DNA of 64,000 bases from Colwellia sp. RSH04 (lineage in GTDB: Bacteria; Pseudomonadota; Gammaproteobacteria; Enterobacterales; Alteromonadaceae): NCBI RefSeq assembly GCF_003545765.1, contig NZ_QXIO01000001.1, positions 186,001-250,000 on the forward strand, read 5' to 3'. The position numbers were made by a program, and so were the translations under genes. Under the pieces are notes generated by a model that saw only the letters and a program-made list of their open reading frames with translations, had not been told where the DNA came from and made no database searches. Below are positions 9,422 through 19,062 of the stretch, one piece after another; the first letter of the stretch is position 1, and each line of letters opens with the position of its first letter.

Positions 9422-9859
9422 TTAATTAGCATTTACCACCGCTAAAACTTCCTCTGTGGAAAAACCGCGGTATTGTAAAAAGCGTATTCTTTTGGCTCTA
9501 TCTTTTTGATCGCAAATGGTCTTTATACCAAAACGCTTATTATACGCAAGCTCAGCTTGAAGATACCAATCAATTTCACAGTTTTTATGCAATTGATGAA
9601 TAATTGTTGAACAAACACCTTTTTGTTTAAGTTCATTAGCAATATATTGCCAACCATACCCCCTATTTGAACGGTATCGACACACAGTTTCTGCAAACCG
9701 ATTATCAGACAGGTAGTTTTTTTCTAATAACTGCGATATTGCGGCATCAATATCGCTTTGTAGATACTCTCGTTGTTTCAATTTTTGTTGTATTTCAAGC
9801 TCGGAATGTTCTCGACGAGCCAATAATCCAACAGCACACTGTAAGGCTGTACTTTTCAA
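9422..9859 (-). CDS. recX: RecX regulatory protein
   Basis: A 145-residue helical-repeat protein of the RecX family, which modulates RecA filament growth. Recognisable family features are AVGLLARREHSELEIQQKL near the N-terminus, LLEKNYLSDNRFAE in the middle, and RRIRFLQYRGF-like text (here RAKRIRFLQYRGFSTEEVL) near the end. The length is usual. It starts 20 bp after dinB on the same strand, so it is probably in one transcript with dinB. In most gammaproteobacteria recX follows recA, which is not in this window. The LexA box in front of dinB would make recX SOS-inducible here. Confidence 0.9.
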   Translation of the reverse strand: MKSTALQCAVGLLARREHSELEIQQKLKQREYLQSDIDAAISQLLEKNYLSDNRFAETVCRYRSNRGYGWQYIANELKQKGVCSTIIHQLHKNCEIDWYLQAELAYNKRFGIKTICDQKDRAKRIRFLQYRGFSTEEVLAVVNAN

Positions 9860-9879
9860 TGTTATTTCCGAAGTTCGAC

Positions 9880-10941
9880 TTAAAAATGGGGTAAGGAAAG
9901 TTGCAAATCACTTTCTGATTCTTCTGCAAAGCCTAAAGTTAAACCAACAAGTCTTATACCGCGATTATTAGCCCTTGCCAATGCTTTAGCTAATAACTGT
10001 TTGAATACTGTTTTTTGGCAACTTTGACTCTGTTGTTCAACCGTTGTTTGGTTAAAGTCATTAAACTTTAATTTGATACCTTGGCGTACAATATGTCGAT
10101 TAGTGTGTTTATCTAACCTTGTTAATAGTTTATCAAAAAGCGACTCGATTACTGCCAAGCACTCAACTTCTGACATAATGTCTTCAGGTAATGTTGTTTC
10201 GATGGCGAGAGATTTTCTCTGCCTACAAATTTCTAATGGCCTATGATCTACACCGTGTGCTTTTAAAAATAATGTGTGAGCAAACTTACCTACGATAGGC
10301 TGCAAGTTTTTTACGTCTGTTTCTCTTATGTCTTTACAAGTGCGAAAACCGTATCGCTGTAACTTGTCAAAGGTTTTAGGACCAATACCCGGAATTTTTT
10401 TTAACGAGAGTTCTTCAACAAATGCCGCAATTTTGTCTGGCGTAATAACACATTGACCATTAGGTTTATTTTCGTCACTAGCAATTTTTGCTAAAAACTT
10501 ATTTGGTGCAACACCTGCGGACGCAGTTAAATTAAGTTCTTGGAAAATATCTTGACGTATTTTTTTCGCGATTAATGTCGCACTACCCTGACACTGTGTT
10601 GAATCGGTTACATCAAGGAATGCTTCATCAAGTGAAAGCGGTTCAATTAGGCTGGTATAACGTGAAAATATTTCTCTAATGCGCTCGGAGGTTTCTTTGT
10701 ACACATCCATTCGGCCATGGACAATTTTCAGTTCTGGGCAAAGTTGCTTAGCTTTTATTGCCGACATAGCCGAACGTACACCAAATTGACGAGCCTGATA
10801 ATTACACGTACAAAGTACACTTCGCGGGCCATCGCCACCTACCGCTAATGGTATATTACGATACTCAGGAAAATCACGCATTTCTACCGCAGCGTAAAAA
10901 CAGTCCATATCAATATGAATTATTTTACGAAGTTGAGCCAT
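9880..10941 (-). CDS. dinB: DNA polymerase IV (Y family)
   Basis: A 353-residue error-prone translesion polymerase. The catalytic motifs are IDMDCFYAAVEMRD at the N-terminus and SLDEAFLDVT near residue 103 (Asp and Glu metal ligands). The helix-hairpin-helix KKIPGIGPKTFDKLQRYGF follows, then the little-finger domain. The length matches DinB. It lacks an obvious C-terminal beta-clamp QLxLF motif in strict form but ends ESDLQLSLPHF, a good variant of it. A LexA box lies 25 bp upstream of the ATG. It follows hemH by 108 bp and precedes recX. Confidence 0.96.
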   Translation of the reverse strand: MAQLRKIIHIDMDCFYAAVEMRDFPEYRNIPLAVGGDGPRSVLCTCNYQARQFGVRSAMSAIKAKQLCPELKIVHGRMDVYKETSERIREIFSRYTSLIEPLSLDEAFLDVTDSTQCQGSATLIAKKIRQDIFQELNLTASAGVAPNKFLAKIASDENKPNGQCVITPDKIAAFVEELSLKKIPGIGPKTFDKLQRYGFRTCKDIRETDVKNLQPIVGKFAHTLFLKAHGVDHRPLEICRQRKSLAIETTLPEDIMSEVECLAVIESLFDKLLTRLDKHTNRHIVRQGIKLKFNDFNQTTVEQQSQSCQKTVFKQLLAKALARANNRGIRLVGLTLGFAEESESDLQLSLPHF

Positions 10942-10965
10942 GTTCTAGAATCTCACATCAATTAA

Positions 10966-10981
10966 CTGTATATAAAAACAG
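10966..10981. promoter_or_regulatory. LexA (SOS) box upstream of dinB-recX
   Basis: CTGTATATAAAAACAG matches the enterobacterial/gammaproteobacterial LexA operator CTGT-N8-ACAG, with AT-rich centre and flanks AA/TA. It is centred about 32 bp upstream of the dinB start, overlapping the likely promoter. Confidence 0.88.
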
Positions 10982-11048
10982 TATACCTAATTATGAGTGT
11001 AACGCAAACCAACTAAATTCTCTGAGGTGAGTAATCCTTTAACTGATA

Positions 11049-12089
11049 CTACTTTTTTATGCTATATAAACTGGGCTTTATCACTTCAACAAGACTATTG
11101 ATGTGATCTTCTCTATCATTCAGTGCCGCAATATAATGATAAGTTTCTCCACCAGCTTCCATGAAGATTTCTTTATTTTCATGAACAAGCTCTTCCAACG
11201 TTTCTAGGCAGTCAGCACTAAAAGCAGGACTTAAAATAGCAATATGTTTACTGCCTTCTTGGGGGAGTGCAGCTAAGGTTTCGTCGGTATAAGGCTGTAA
11301 CCAAGGAGCCTTGCCAAAGCGCGATTGAAACGTAGACATAATATTACTTTTTAACATAATATTTTTATCTTTAAGGACTTCAGTTAATAATGCCGTTGTT
11401 TCTAAGCACATATCATAATATGGGTCACCCCAGTCTCTAAAAGCTTCTGGCATACCATGATAAGAAAGTACTAGTTTATCAGGTGTTCCATGCTCATTTA
11501 TGTGTTCAATAACCGTACTCGCTAATGCTGAAATATAGCCCTTATCGGTATGATAACCGCTTAAAAAGTGCAATGTAGGTACCCAGCGCCACTGTTTAAT
11601 TTCTTTACTCACCGCATCAAAGGTAGACCCAGTAGTAGGCGAAGCATATTGCGGGTAAAGTGGTAAAATGACAATATGGCTTATCCCTTGTTGCTGAAAG
11701 TTACGCAGGGCTTTACTTATACTTGGGTTGCCATAACGCATAGCCAACTCAACAACAACATCATCACCATATTCTTTAGCAAGCGCTTGTTGTACTTTTT
11801 GCTGCTGCTTCTGACTTATTGTGATTAGTGGAGCGCCGTCTGCTTGCCAGATGCTTTCGTATAATTTAGCGGATTTTGCAGGTCTAATTCGTAAAATAAT
11901 GCCGTGCAAGATACACAACCAAATAATTCTTGGTATCTCTACGACACGAGGATCTGATAAAAATTCTCTCAAGTATACCCTTAATGCTTTTGCAGTAGGT
12001 GCATCTGGAGAGCCTAAATTAGTGAGTAAAACTCCGACTTTGTTTGCTAGTGGCTTAGTGTTATTACTTGCCGAAAATCTTGATTTCAT
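11049..12089 (-). CDS. hemH: Ferrochelatase
   Basis: A 346-residue enzyme that inserts iron(II) into protoporphyrin IX, the last step of haem synthesis. Family features: N-terminal GVLLTNLGSPDAP, YESIWQADGAPL, the active-site His in LVLSYHGMPEAF followed by DPYYDMC, and the C-terminal CLETLEELVHEN with the metal-binding Glu. The length is typical of bacterial HemH. It lies next to the cytochrome c maturation genes, but a terminator (12109-12132) separates it from ccmI, so it probably has its own promoter. The haem link with the neighbouring ccm genes is functional. Confidence 0.97.
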   Translation of the reverse strand: MKSRFSASNNTKPLANKVGVLLTNLGSPDAPTAKALRVYLREFLSDPRVVEIPRIIWLCILHGIILRIRPAKSAKLYESIWQADGAPLITISQKQQQKVQQALAKEYGDDVVVELAMRYGNPSISKALRNFQQQGISHIVILPLYPQYASPTTGSTFDAVSKEIKQWRWVPTLHFLSGYHTDKGYISALASTVIEHINEHGTPDKLVLSYHGMPEAFRDWGDPYYDMCLETTALLTEVLKDKNIMLKSNIMSTFQSRFGKAPWLQPYTDETLAALPQEGSKHIAILSPAFSADCLETLEELVHENKEIFMEAGGETYHYIAALNDREDHINSLVEVIKPSLYSIKK

Positions 12090-12108
12090 GAATTATTCCA
12101 TTGTAAAG

Positions 12109-12132
12109 AAAAGGCGGCTATAGCCGCCTTTT
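12109..12132 (-). terminator. Terminator of the ccmFGHI operon
   Basis: A perfect 24-bp palindrome whose arms are AAAAGGCGGC and GCCGCCTTTT around TATA, 34 bp after the ccmI stop. The minus-strand side continues T-rich. Confidence 0.88.
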
Positions 12133-12165
12133 GGTATTATCTAAATAAATAGCTTATTCAAAATA

Positions 12166-13443
12166 TTATTCTACAAGCTTATCAATACGTAGCTTGATGG
12201 TATCAGTGTTATTAACATCAAGGTCTAATAACTCGCCCTTAAAGTCTCCTGGTTTGATTCCTGCGCCACCTTGGTTTGAGACAACTGCATAAACATGTAC
12301 ACGTTCAACACTGCTCAAATTACTTTCTGGTGTCATAGCTTGTTGATTATTCAACACAACAACTTTAGGTAAATCACTTGCCATTAGTTTAACTGCTGCT
12401 AGTGGCATGCGCCTGCCATCTGTTGGAATCGCATAAACAAAGACAACTTTATCATTACCGTTTGCTAATTCTTGCGCAATATTAGTTGAAAGCTCAACAT
12501 TTATTGATAGTTTAGGGCCTGCAACTTCAGCTTGCATAGAAGATGGCATACCTGAACGTTTATTTGCTTCTGCAATTGCTTCTTTCAATGCTTCAATATT
12601 AACACCAGGCTTATTTGCATCGATAACCAGTTGCCAATGCTTAATCGCTTGCTGATAATTAGTTTCGATAAAATTGTGCATACCTAATAATATATTTGTT
12701 GAAGGGTCTTGAGGATCTAACGCCAAGGCTTTATCAATATATTGTTGTACTTGCTCATCTATTTGTTGATTATTGCGATAGTAGCTTGCTTGAGCTTTAA
12801 CACCAACAAGATCAGCATGTTCGCCTTCTATTTTAATCACTTCATCAACGGCTGCAATTGCTGCATCAAAGTCAGCAACACTAATATACGCTTGACCTAA
12901 GTTGTACCACGCTTCACTGTCTTGTGGTTCTTTTTCAAGGTGTTCCTGTAACTCTTTTATATACGCTATAGCTTGTTGATGACGCTGCTGTTGAGCTTCT
13001 TCAGAAGACATGGCTTGATGTTGGCTATCTTGTGGAGGCATTTGTGTTAATTTTTCAAATGTCCCTTGATTTTGATAAACAGCAAAAGCAAAAATCAAAA
13101 TAAATAAACTCAAGCTGACAGGCCAAACAATAGACAGCAACTTTTCACTACCTTGAGACTGCACACTTTCTGCTTCACTTTGATTATTTTCAATATCTTG
13201 TAATAAGGTATTATCTAATTCAGCAAGTAAAAATTGGTAGTTTTCTTCATCAATACCACCGTCTGCATAATCTCGTTCAATTTCTTTTTTATGCTCATGA
13301 TATAAGTCGATATTGGTTTGTTCTCGTAACTTCATATCAACATCATCGGTTGTCGAGTTATGACTATATTGTTTAAAAAATGGTCGCCATAAAATACCTA
13401 ATAATAATATCAAGCAGGCAAGGCTAATCAGTAAAAATTCCAT
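12166..13443 (-). CDS. ccmI: Cytochrome c maturation protein CcmI (CycH-like, TPR)
   Basis: A 425-residue inner-membrane chaperone for apocytochrome c. The first helix is at residues 3-20 and the second at about 103-122 (LLSIVWPVSLSLFILIFAFA), with a cytoplasmic segment between them. TPR repeats follow in the periplasmic part (for example AWYNLGQAYISVADFDAAI and INILLGMHNFIETNYQQAI-like text), and the C-terminal beta-rich domain is typical of long CcmI/CycH proteins. It is the last gene of ccmFGHI and is followed by a strong terminator. Confidence 0.92.
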   Translation of the reverse strand: MEFLLISLACLILLLGILWRPFFKQYSHNSTTDDVDMKLREQTNIDLYHEHKKEIERDYADGGIDEENYQFLLAELDNTLLQDIENNQSEAESVQSQGSEKLLSIVWPVSLSLFILIFAFAVYQNQGTFEKLTQMPPQDSQHQAMSSEEAQQQRHQQAIAYIKELQEHLEKEPQDSEAWYNLGQAYISVADFDAAIAAVDEVIKIEGEHADLVGVKAQASYYRNNQQIDEQVQQYIDKALALDPQDPSTNILLGMHNFIETNYQQAIKHWQLVIDANKPGVNIEALKEAIAEANKRSGMPSSMQAEVAGPKLSINVELSTNIAQELANGNDKVVFVYAIPTDGRRMPLAAVKLMASDLPKVVVLNNQQAMTPESNLSSVERVHVYAVVSNQGGAGIKPGDFKGELLDLDVNNTDTIKLRIDKLVE

Positions 13444-13463
13444 AATACTATCTTCTTATTACT

Positions 13464-13949
13464 CTATTTATCTTTTAATAGCTGCTTGAGTTTATCTTGC
13501 TGCTCTGAGGTTAATGCCAGTTCTTCTTTTTTGGCCGGTTTTCGTCTTACAATTAATATGACAACAACAATACCTAATAACACAAGAACTGCTGGTCCAA
13601 ACCATAATACATACGTTAATTCAGACACTTTAGGTCGATATAGTACAAACTCACCGTATCGGTTAACCATAAAATCAACTATCTCAATGTCAGCTTTACC
13701 CTGCTGTAATAACTCATACAACTCACGACGTAAATCGGCAGCTATAGGAGAGTTAGAATCAGCTAAATTTTGGTTCTGACATTTAGGACAACGTAATTCT
13801 TTGCTTAATGCTTGAAAACGAATTTTAGTAACTTCATCTTTAAATTCATAAGTATCTACTGGGCTTGCATGCACATCAACAAAAGACGTCGCTAATACAA
13901 TAGTAAGTATCAATACGAATTTACTTACTAAAAAGATTAATTTATCCAT
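13464..13949 (-). CDS. ccmH: Cytochrome c maturation thiol-reductase CcmH (CycL)
   Basis: A 161-residue protein with an N-terminal signal/anchor, the redox motif LRCPKCQNQNLADSNSPIA, and one C-terminal membrane helix (LWFGPAVLVLLGIVVVILIV). It keeps the apocytochrome haem-binding cysteines reduced, working with CcmG and CcmF in the periplasm. The length fits the short CcmH form, with the CcmI part as a separate gene. It starts 3 bp after ccmG and is followed 20 bp later by ccmI, so it lies within a tight operon. Confidence 0.95.
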   Translation of the reverse strand: MDKLIFLVSKFVLILTIVLATSFVDVHASPVDTYEFKDEVTKIRFQALSKELRCPKCQNQNLADSNSPIAADLRRELYELLQQGKADIEIVDFMVNRYGEFVLYRPKVSELTYVLWFGPAVLVLLGIVVVILIVRRKPAKKEELALTSEQQDKLKQLLKDK

Positions 13950-13952
13950 GAA

Positions 13953-14501
13953 TTATTTACCTTGTTTTCTTTCAGTCATAATTTGAGCAATTAATGGCTC
14001 AAATTCAGTACGCCAAACTCGGGTATCAATTGCACCAGCAAAGCGTTTTCTAATAATGCCGTGATGGTCAATAACAAAAGTCTCTGGAGCACCGTACACA
14101 CCAAGGTCTAAACCTAGCGTTCCAACTTCATCAAAAATAGAAAATTCATAAGGATCTTCATAATGAGTTAACCATTCTTGTGCAGCATTACGCTCATCTT
14201 TATAGTTCAAACCATACAGTTTTAGCTCTTGCTTTTTGGCGATATCTACAAGGTAAGGGTGTTCATATTTGCAGGTAGGACACCAAGTAGCCCAAACATT
14301 TAATAACACGACGTCACCAATTAAATCGTCTGTCGAGACAATTCTTTCTGCATTATTTAGTGTCGGTAATGAAAAGCTTGGTATTGGCTTACCCACAAGA
14401 GCTGAAGGCATCTCTTGTGGATTTAATGATAAGCCACGATACAAGACTACGCCTAAAGCAAGTACCAATATTAGTGGAATAAAACGAATTAACTTATTCA
14501 T
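13953..14501 (-). CDS. ccmG: Thiol:disulfide interchange protein CcmG/DsbE
   Basis: A 182-residue membrane-anchored periplasmic thioredoxin-fold protein. One N-terminal helix (FIPLILVLALGVVLYRG) is followed by KPIPSFSLPTL and the active site WATWCPTCKYEHP (WCPTC), then VYGAPETFVID, where the cis-Pro loop lies. It reduces the CcmH disulfide and apocytochrome c. The gene starts 3 bp after ccmF ends. Confidence 0.96.
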   Translation of the reverse strand: MNKLIRFIPLILVLALGVVLYRGLSLNPQEMPSALVGKPIPSFSLPTLNNAERIVSTDDLIGDVVLLNVWATWCPTCKYEHPYLVDIAKKQELKLYGLNYKDERNAAQEWLTHYEDPYEFSIFDEVGTLGLDLGVYGAPETFVIDHHGIIRKRFAGAIDTRVWRTEFEPLIAQIMTERKQGK

Positions 14502-14503
14502 TG

Positions 14504-16528
14504 TTACACCTTATTCGCTTGTGGGTTTATCACTGCATTAGTGACAGCATCGGCAACAACGGTTTTATTCAATTGTACTTTTTTACGTTGACGGTAACGC
14601 TTATCAAACATAGATAATATACCACCAATACTCATAAATATTGCGCCTAACCAAATCCAACGGACAAAAGGTTTATAATGAACACGAATTGCCCATGCAC
14701 CATCAGGTAACGGGTCACCTAAAGCAACATAAACATCTCTAAATAATCCAGGATCAATACCTGCTTCAGTCATGCCCATTGTTTGTACACGATAAGCTCT
14801 TCGCTCAGGTGTTAATAGCGCTACAAAATCATCATTCTTGTAAACGTTAATTTGACCTTGCTCGGCACTATAGTTAGGACCTTCAACGTGTTTGATACCA
14901 TTAAACTCTATTTGATAACCAGAAATTTCAACTTTCTCGCCTACCGCCATTTTGATGTTAGATTCACTTTCATACATAGAGACAACCGTAACACCAACAA
15001 TCGTTACAGCAATACCTGTATGAGCAACAGCCATACCTATATGGCTCATAGTCAATTTTCCAGATTGTTTATATTGGTTTCGTACCTCTTTTAGCACAAC
15101 AAGGAAAACCCAAATGGCTAAAATCATGCCCATACTTACCAGCGCATTAAACTCACCACCATAGACAAATGGAAATAGCAGACCTAACACAATACTAATG
15201 GCAGAAGGTTTGAAGACTTGTTTACGTAATTCCCCTTGCTTCGCTTTCTTCCAACGAATAAGCGGCCCTATCCCCATAATAACAAAGAGTAAACTCATTA
15301 TCGGGATAAATACGGCATTAAAATAAGGAGGGCCGACAGAGATTTTACCAAACCCTAAAGCATCAACAAGTAACGGATATAATGTACCAAGTAATACGGT
15401 AACCGTTGCCACAACCAAAATCACATTACAGAGTAATAAAGCGGTTTCACGGGAATAAAAAGCAAATCGTGAGAAACTTGATACGGCACTTGCTTTGAAA
15501 GCATATAGTGTTAATGCTCCGCCCATCGCGATAGCCAATAACATCAAGATGAAAATACCTCGTGATGGATCAGCAGCGAATGAATGCACCGAAGTAATAA
15601 CGCCTGAGCGCACTAAGAAAGTCCCGAGTAAACTTAACCCAAAAGCAAATATCGCTAATAATATAGTCCAGTTTCTAAAGGTACCGCGCTTTTCAGTTAC
15701 TGCTAGCGAGTGGATCAAGGCTGTACCAACTAACCACGGCATAAATGAAGCATTTTCAACAGGATCCCAGAACCACCAGCCACCCCAGCCAAGTTCATAG
15801 TACGCCCACCAACTACCGAGTGCGATACCCATGGTTAAAAACATCCATGCGCCTACTGTCCACGGTCGAGACCAACGAGCCCATGCCGCATCCATTTTAC
15901 CTGACATTAACGCTGCAACAGCAAAGGCAAAGGCAACAGCAAAACCAACATAACCTAAATACAATAATGGCGGATGAATAATTAAACCAACATCTTGTAA
16001 TAGTGGGTTTAAATCTCGACCTTCCATTGGCACATTAGGCCATAAACGATCGAATGGGTTTGATGTTAATAAGGTAAACGCAATAAAGCCTACGGCTATC
16101 ATCCCCATTACCGCTAATACGCGTGTAATAAACTCTTCTTCAATCCCTTTAGAAAATCGAGCAACGGCTACAGTCCACGCAGTCAAAGAAAAGACCCAAA
16201 GTAATAGCGACCCTTCATGCCCCCCCCATACAGCACTTATTTTAAAATAATAAGGTAAGTGACTGTTTGAGTGACTTGCAATATATTTAACAGAGAAATC
16301 ATCGATAACGAAACAATAAGCTAAAATACAAATACTTATCGCAGTAAATATAAACATACCAAACGTTAAAGGCTTGGCATAATGCATTAACTTTTTTAAT
16401 GAACTTTGTTGTGAACTATGTAAACCAATCAAAGGCACAATGCTTAAACAAATGGCAAAAGCGAGTGCAATGATCAAGGCAAAATGGCCTAGTTCAGGTA
16501 TAAGTATTGGTACCAGATCAGGTATCAT
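14504..16528 (-). CDS. ccmF: Cytochrome c haem lyase subunit CcmF
   Basis: A 674-residue multi-spanning membrane protein that receives haem from CcmE and attaches it to apocytochrome c. It contains VWGGHEGSLLLWVFSL, the tryptophan-rich WWD signature ELGWGGWWFWDPVENASF, and conserved His residues in the flanking helices. The long periplasmic loop before the last helix (YESESNIKMAVGEKVEISGYQ) is typical. First gene of ccmFGHI, reading away from ccmA across a 314-bp shared control region. The length is usual for the family. Confidence 0.97.
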   Translation of the reverse strand: MIPDLVPILIPELGHFALIIALAFAICLSIVPLIGLHSSQQSSLKKLMHYAKPLTFGMFIFTAISICILAYCFVIDDFSVKYIASHSNSHLPYYFKISAVWGGHEGSLLLWVFSLTAWTVAVARFSKGIEEEFITRVLAVMGMIAVGFIAFTLLTSNPFDRLWPNVPMEGRDLNPLLQDVGLIIHPPLLYLGYVGFAVAFAFAVAALMSGKMDAAWARWSRPWTVGAWMFLTMGIALGSWWAYYELGWGGWWFWDPVENASFMPWLVGTALIHSLAVTEKRGTFRNWTILLAIFAFGLSLLGTFLVRSGVITSVHSFAADPSRGIFILMLLAIAMGGALTLYAFKASAVSSFSRFAFYSRETALLLCNVILVVATVTVLLGTLYPLLVDALGFGKISVGPPYFNAVFIPIMSLLFVIMGIGPLIRWKKAKQGELRKQVFKPSAISIVLGLLFPFVYGGEFNALVSMGMILAIWVFLVVLKEVRNQYKQSGKLTMSHIGMAVAHTGIAVTIVGVTVVSMYESESNIKMAVGEKVEISGYQIEFNGIKHVEGPNYSAEQGQINVYKNDDFVALLTPERRAYRVQTMGMTEAGIDPGLFRDVYVALGDPLPDGAWAIRVHYKPFVRWIWLGAIFMSIGGILSMFDKRYRQRKKVQLNKTVVADAVTNAVINPQANKV

Positions 16529-16842
16529 CTATCTCTCCGCTTTACTTTAAGCGACTATCTTCATTAACAAAGATACTCTTCTTAAAGCATAATCAGTCAG
16601 GGGTTATAAAAATAATGTCGCAATGCTAACATTTTCAGTGGCAGAATTTTAGCTTAAATATTCAAGCTAAGTTGTTTCAGAATGTTACAACTTTTCACAT
16701 CTTTATTAACTTGCATTTCGAAGGCTATGGTATGATATCATGCAAATCGTTTATACGATCCATATCAAGAATTAATCGACAAACATGGGTTAAGATCTGC
16801 TGCATACCTTATATAGCGTAGCATCATTAAAGAATACAAAAA
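16529..16842. promoter_or_regulatory. Divergent control region between ccmF and ccmA
   Basis: No gene. This 314-bp AT-rich stretch must hold the promoters of both halves of the cytochrome c maturation locus. A possible plus-strand -10 (TATGAT) lies at 16731-16736, but its -35 spacing is poor. I find no clear Fnr or ArcA site by eye. Confidence 0.5.
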
Positions 16843-17511
16843 GTGACTCCATTGCCAAAATCTACCTCATCAACACAAGAAACTATCCTACTCAAAGGTG
16901 AAAATTTAACCTGCATTCGAGAAGATAGGTTGCTATTTGATGATCTCAACATAGAAATTAACACAGGCGATATTGTTCAAGTCGAAGGACCTAATGGCTC
17001 AGGAAAAACTAGCTTACTTAGAATATTAGCAGGGCTATCGCAACCTTATGAAGGTAAGGTAAAGTTTAAACAAATACTGACCAGCCAGTGCCGAGAAGAA
17101 TTTCATGAAAACCTACTCTACTTTGGTCATTTACCTGGTGTAAAAGGCGAAATGAGTGCAGAAGAAAACTTATCATTTAATCTAGCACTTCATGGTTTAG
17201 ATACTAATCAAACAGTTGATAATTTAGCTAATATGAACTTACTCGGCTTTGAAGACAGTTTAGCGTCTCATTTAAGTGCAGGCCAACACAGACGCATAGG
17301 ACTAGCGCGCCTTTATCAAAGTCGGGCACCTATTTGGATTTTAGATGAACCATTTACCGCCATTGATAAACAAGGCGTTGCGAGTTTAGAGCAACGCTTT
17401 ATTGAACACGCTAACCAAGGTGGTTGTGTAATATTAACCACACATCAAGATTTACTTGCAATCCCAAGCGATAAAGTAAAAAAAATTACGCTAGATTATG
17501 CTTTTGAATGA
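16843..17511 (+). CDS. ccmA: Haem exporter ATPase CcmA
   Basis: A 222-residue ABC ATPase of the CcmABCD complex, which drives release of haem-loaded CcmE. Walker A is GPNGSGKTSLLRILAGL, the signature is HLSAGQHRRIGLARL, and Walker B is PIWILDEPFTAID. The start is a GTG at 16843: the frame opens only at 16831 after a stop and has no ATG before the ATPase core (TTG at 16852 is the alternative). The Shine-Dalgarno is weak (AAAGAA). First gene of ccmABCDE. Confidence 0.95.
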   Translation: MTPLPKSTSSTQETILLKGENLTCIREDRLLFDDLNIEINTGDIVQVEGPNGSGKTSLLRILAGLSQPYEGKVKFKQILTSQCREEFHENLLYFGHLPGVKGEMSAEENLSFNLALHGLDTNQTVDNLANMNLLGFEDSLASHLSAGQHRRIGLARLYQSRAPIWILDEPFTAIDKQGVASLEQRFIEHANQGGCVILTTHQDLLAIPSDKVKKITLDYAFE

Positions 17512-17526
17512 TGAGCTGATATAAAA

Positions 17527-18291
17527 ATGACGACAAATACAGAACTCACAGAGTCAAGTAAAGCTGCGCTAGCGCCTACAGATACTTTAAACATGACAGA
17601 CACTCAACATAACAACTTATCTTATCGCGACGCTTTTTTTCTGGTGTTAAAACGTGATATCACCATAGCGCTTCGTCACCGTGACGATATTATCAACCCT
17701 CTACTTTTTTTTGTAATTGTTGTCACATTATTTCCTTTAGGCATAGGCCCTGAAGCAAAGACATTAAGCCGAATTGCTCCAGGTATTATTTGGGTTGCCG
17801 CATTGTTAGCAACGTTACTATCTTTAGATAGACTATTTAAATCTGATTACGGTGATGGCTCATTAGAACAAATGCTACTAAGTCCACACCCTGTGTTTTT
17901 ATTAGTATTAGCTAAAATTGTTGCTCATTGGTTAATCACGGGCTTGCCTCTTATCTTTATTGCACCATTACTTGCTGTGCTTTTGCATTTAAACGAACAA
18001 AGCTATGGCGCGCTCATTTTTACATTATTATTAGGCACACCCGTATTAAGCCTTCTTGGTGCTGTAGGTGTCGCCTTAACCGTCGGCATAAAAAAAGGCG
18101 GTGTTTTGCTTAGCTTACTCGTTTTACCTTTATATATACCGGTTTTAATTTTTGCCACCAGCGCCATTGATACTGCATCGATTGGTTTACCTTATAGCGG
18201 TCAACTTGCTATCATTGCGGCGCTATTTTTTGGCTCTTTAACACTTGCTCCATTCGCTGTCGGAGCTGCTTTAAAAGTGAGTACTAACTAA
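17527..18291 (+). CDS. ccmB: Haem exporter permease CcmB
   Basis: A 254-residue six-helix membrane protein, partner of CcmA. The core begins YRDAFFLVLKRDITIALRHRDDIINPLLFF, and the family pattern continues through FPLGIGPE and SLDRLFKSDYGDGSLEQMLL. About 30 residues of hydrophilic N-terminus precede the usual start of the family; an internal ATG at 17593 would shorten it and neither start has a clear ribosome binding site. Its last base overlaps the first base of ccmC (TAATG). Confidence 0.94.
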   Translation: MTTNTELTESSKAALAPTDTLNMTDTQHNNLSYRDAFFLVLKRDITIALRHRDDIINPLLFFVIVVTLFPLGIGPEAKTLSRIAPGIIWVAALLATLLSLDRLFKSDYGDGSLEQMLLSPHPVFLLVLAKIVAHWLITGLPLIFIAPLLAVLLHLNEQSYGALIFTLLLGTPVLSLLGAVGVALTVGIKKGGVLLSLLVLPLYIPVLIFATSAIDTASIGLPYSGQLAIIAALFFGSLTLAPFAVGAALKVSTN

Positions 18292-19040
18292 TGTGGAAAT
18301 GGTTACACCCTTATGCAAATCCTGAAGTGTCATATCACTTTACAGGCCGATTATTACCTTGGTTTAGCGCCTTGGCCGCAATCCTATTATCTGTAGGACT
18401 AGTTTGGGCTTTATTATTTGCGCCTGCAGATTACCAACAAGGTGATAGCTTTAGGATTTTTTATATTCATGTACCTGCTGCGTCGTTATCAATGGGTATC
18501 TATTTTGGTATGGCAATAGCAGCGCTATGTAGCTTGGTTTGGCAATTAAAGTTAGCTGACGCTTCTGCCGCCGCCATGGCACCTGTCGGCGCTGTATTCA
18601 CAGCGATTGCTCTTTTAACGGGCTCTGCATGGGGCAAACCAATGTGGGGTACTTGGTGGATCTGGGATGCTAGGTTAACCTCTGAACTCATCTTATTATT
18701 TTTGTATCTAGGTGTTATTGCTTTACACAGTGCTTTTGAAGATAAAAATTTAGCGGGTAAAGCGGCAGGTATCTTAACCTTAGTAGGCTCAATTAATTTA
18801 CCTATTATTAAGTACTCTGTTGAATGGTGGAATACACTACACCAAGGCTCAACGGTGAGTAAATTAGGTAAACCTTCAATGTCACTTGAGATGCTATGGC
18901 CATTTTTATTTTGTTTCCTAGGTTTTGCCATGTTAGTGGCTGTTATTGTTTGCTACCGATTTAGAAATGAAATATTAGCTCGAAATAGCATACGTCCATG
19001 GGTTCGAGATTTAGTTAGCGCACAAGCTAACCACAAATAA
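18291..19040 (+). CDS. ccmC: Haem transport protein CcmC
   Basis: A 249-residue six-helix protein of the haem-handling family that loads haem on to CcmE. The tryptophan-rich WWD motif is WGKPMWGTWWIWDARLTSELI, flanked by conserved His residues (FYIHVPAA and SVEWWNTLHQG). The start overlaps the ccmB stop, indicating coupled translation. The length is usual. Confidence 0.96.
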   Translation: MWKWLHPYANPEVSYHFTGRLLPWFSALAAILLSVGLVWALLFAPADYQQGDSFRIFYIHVPAASLSMGIYFGMAIAALCSLVWQLKLADASAAAMAPVGAVFTAIALLTGSAWGKPMWGTWWIWDARLTSELILLFLYLGVIALHSAFEDKNLAGKAAGILTLVGSINLPIIKYSVEWWNTLHQGSTVSKLGKPSMSLEMLWPFLFCFLGFAMLVAVIVCYRFRNEILARNSIRPWVRDLVSAQANHK

Positions 19041-19062
19041 AAGAGTATATTGGAGAGCGCAA

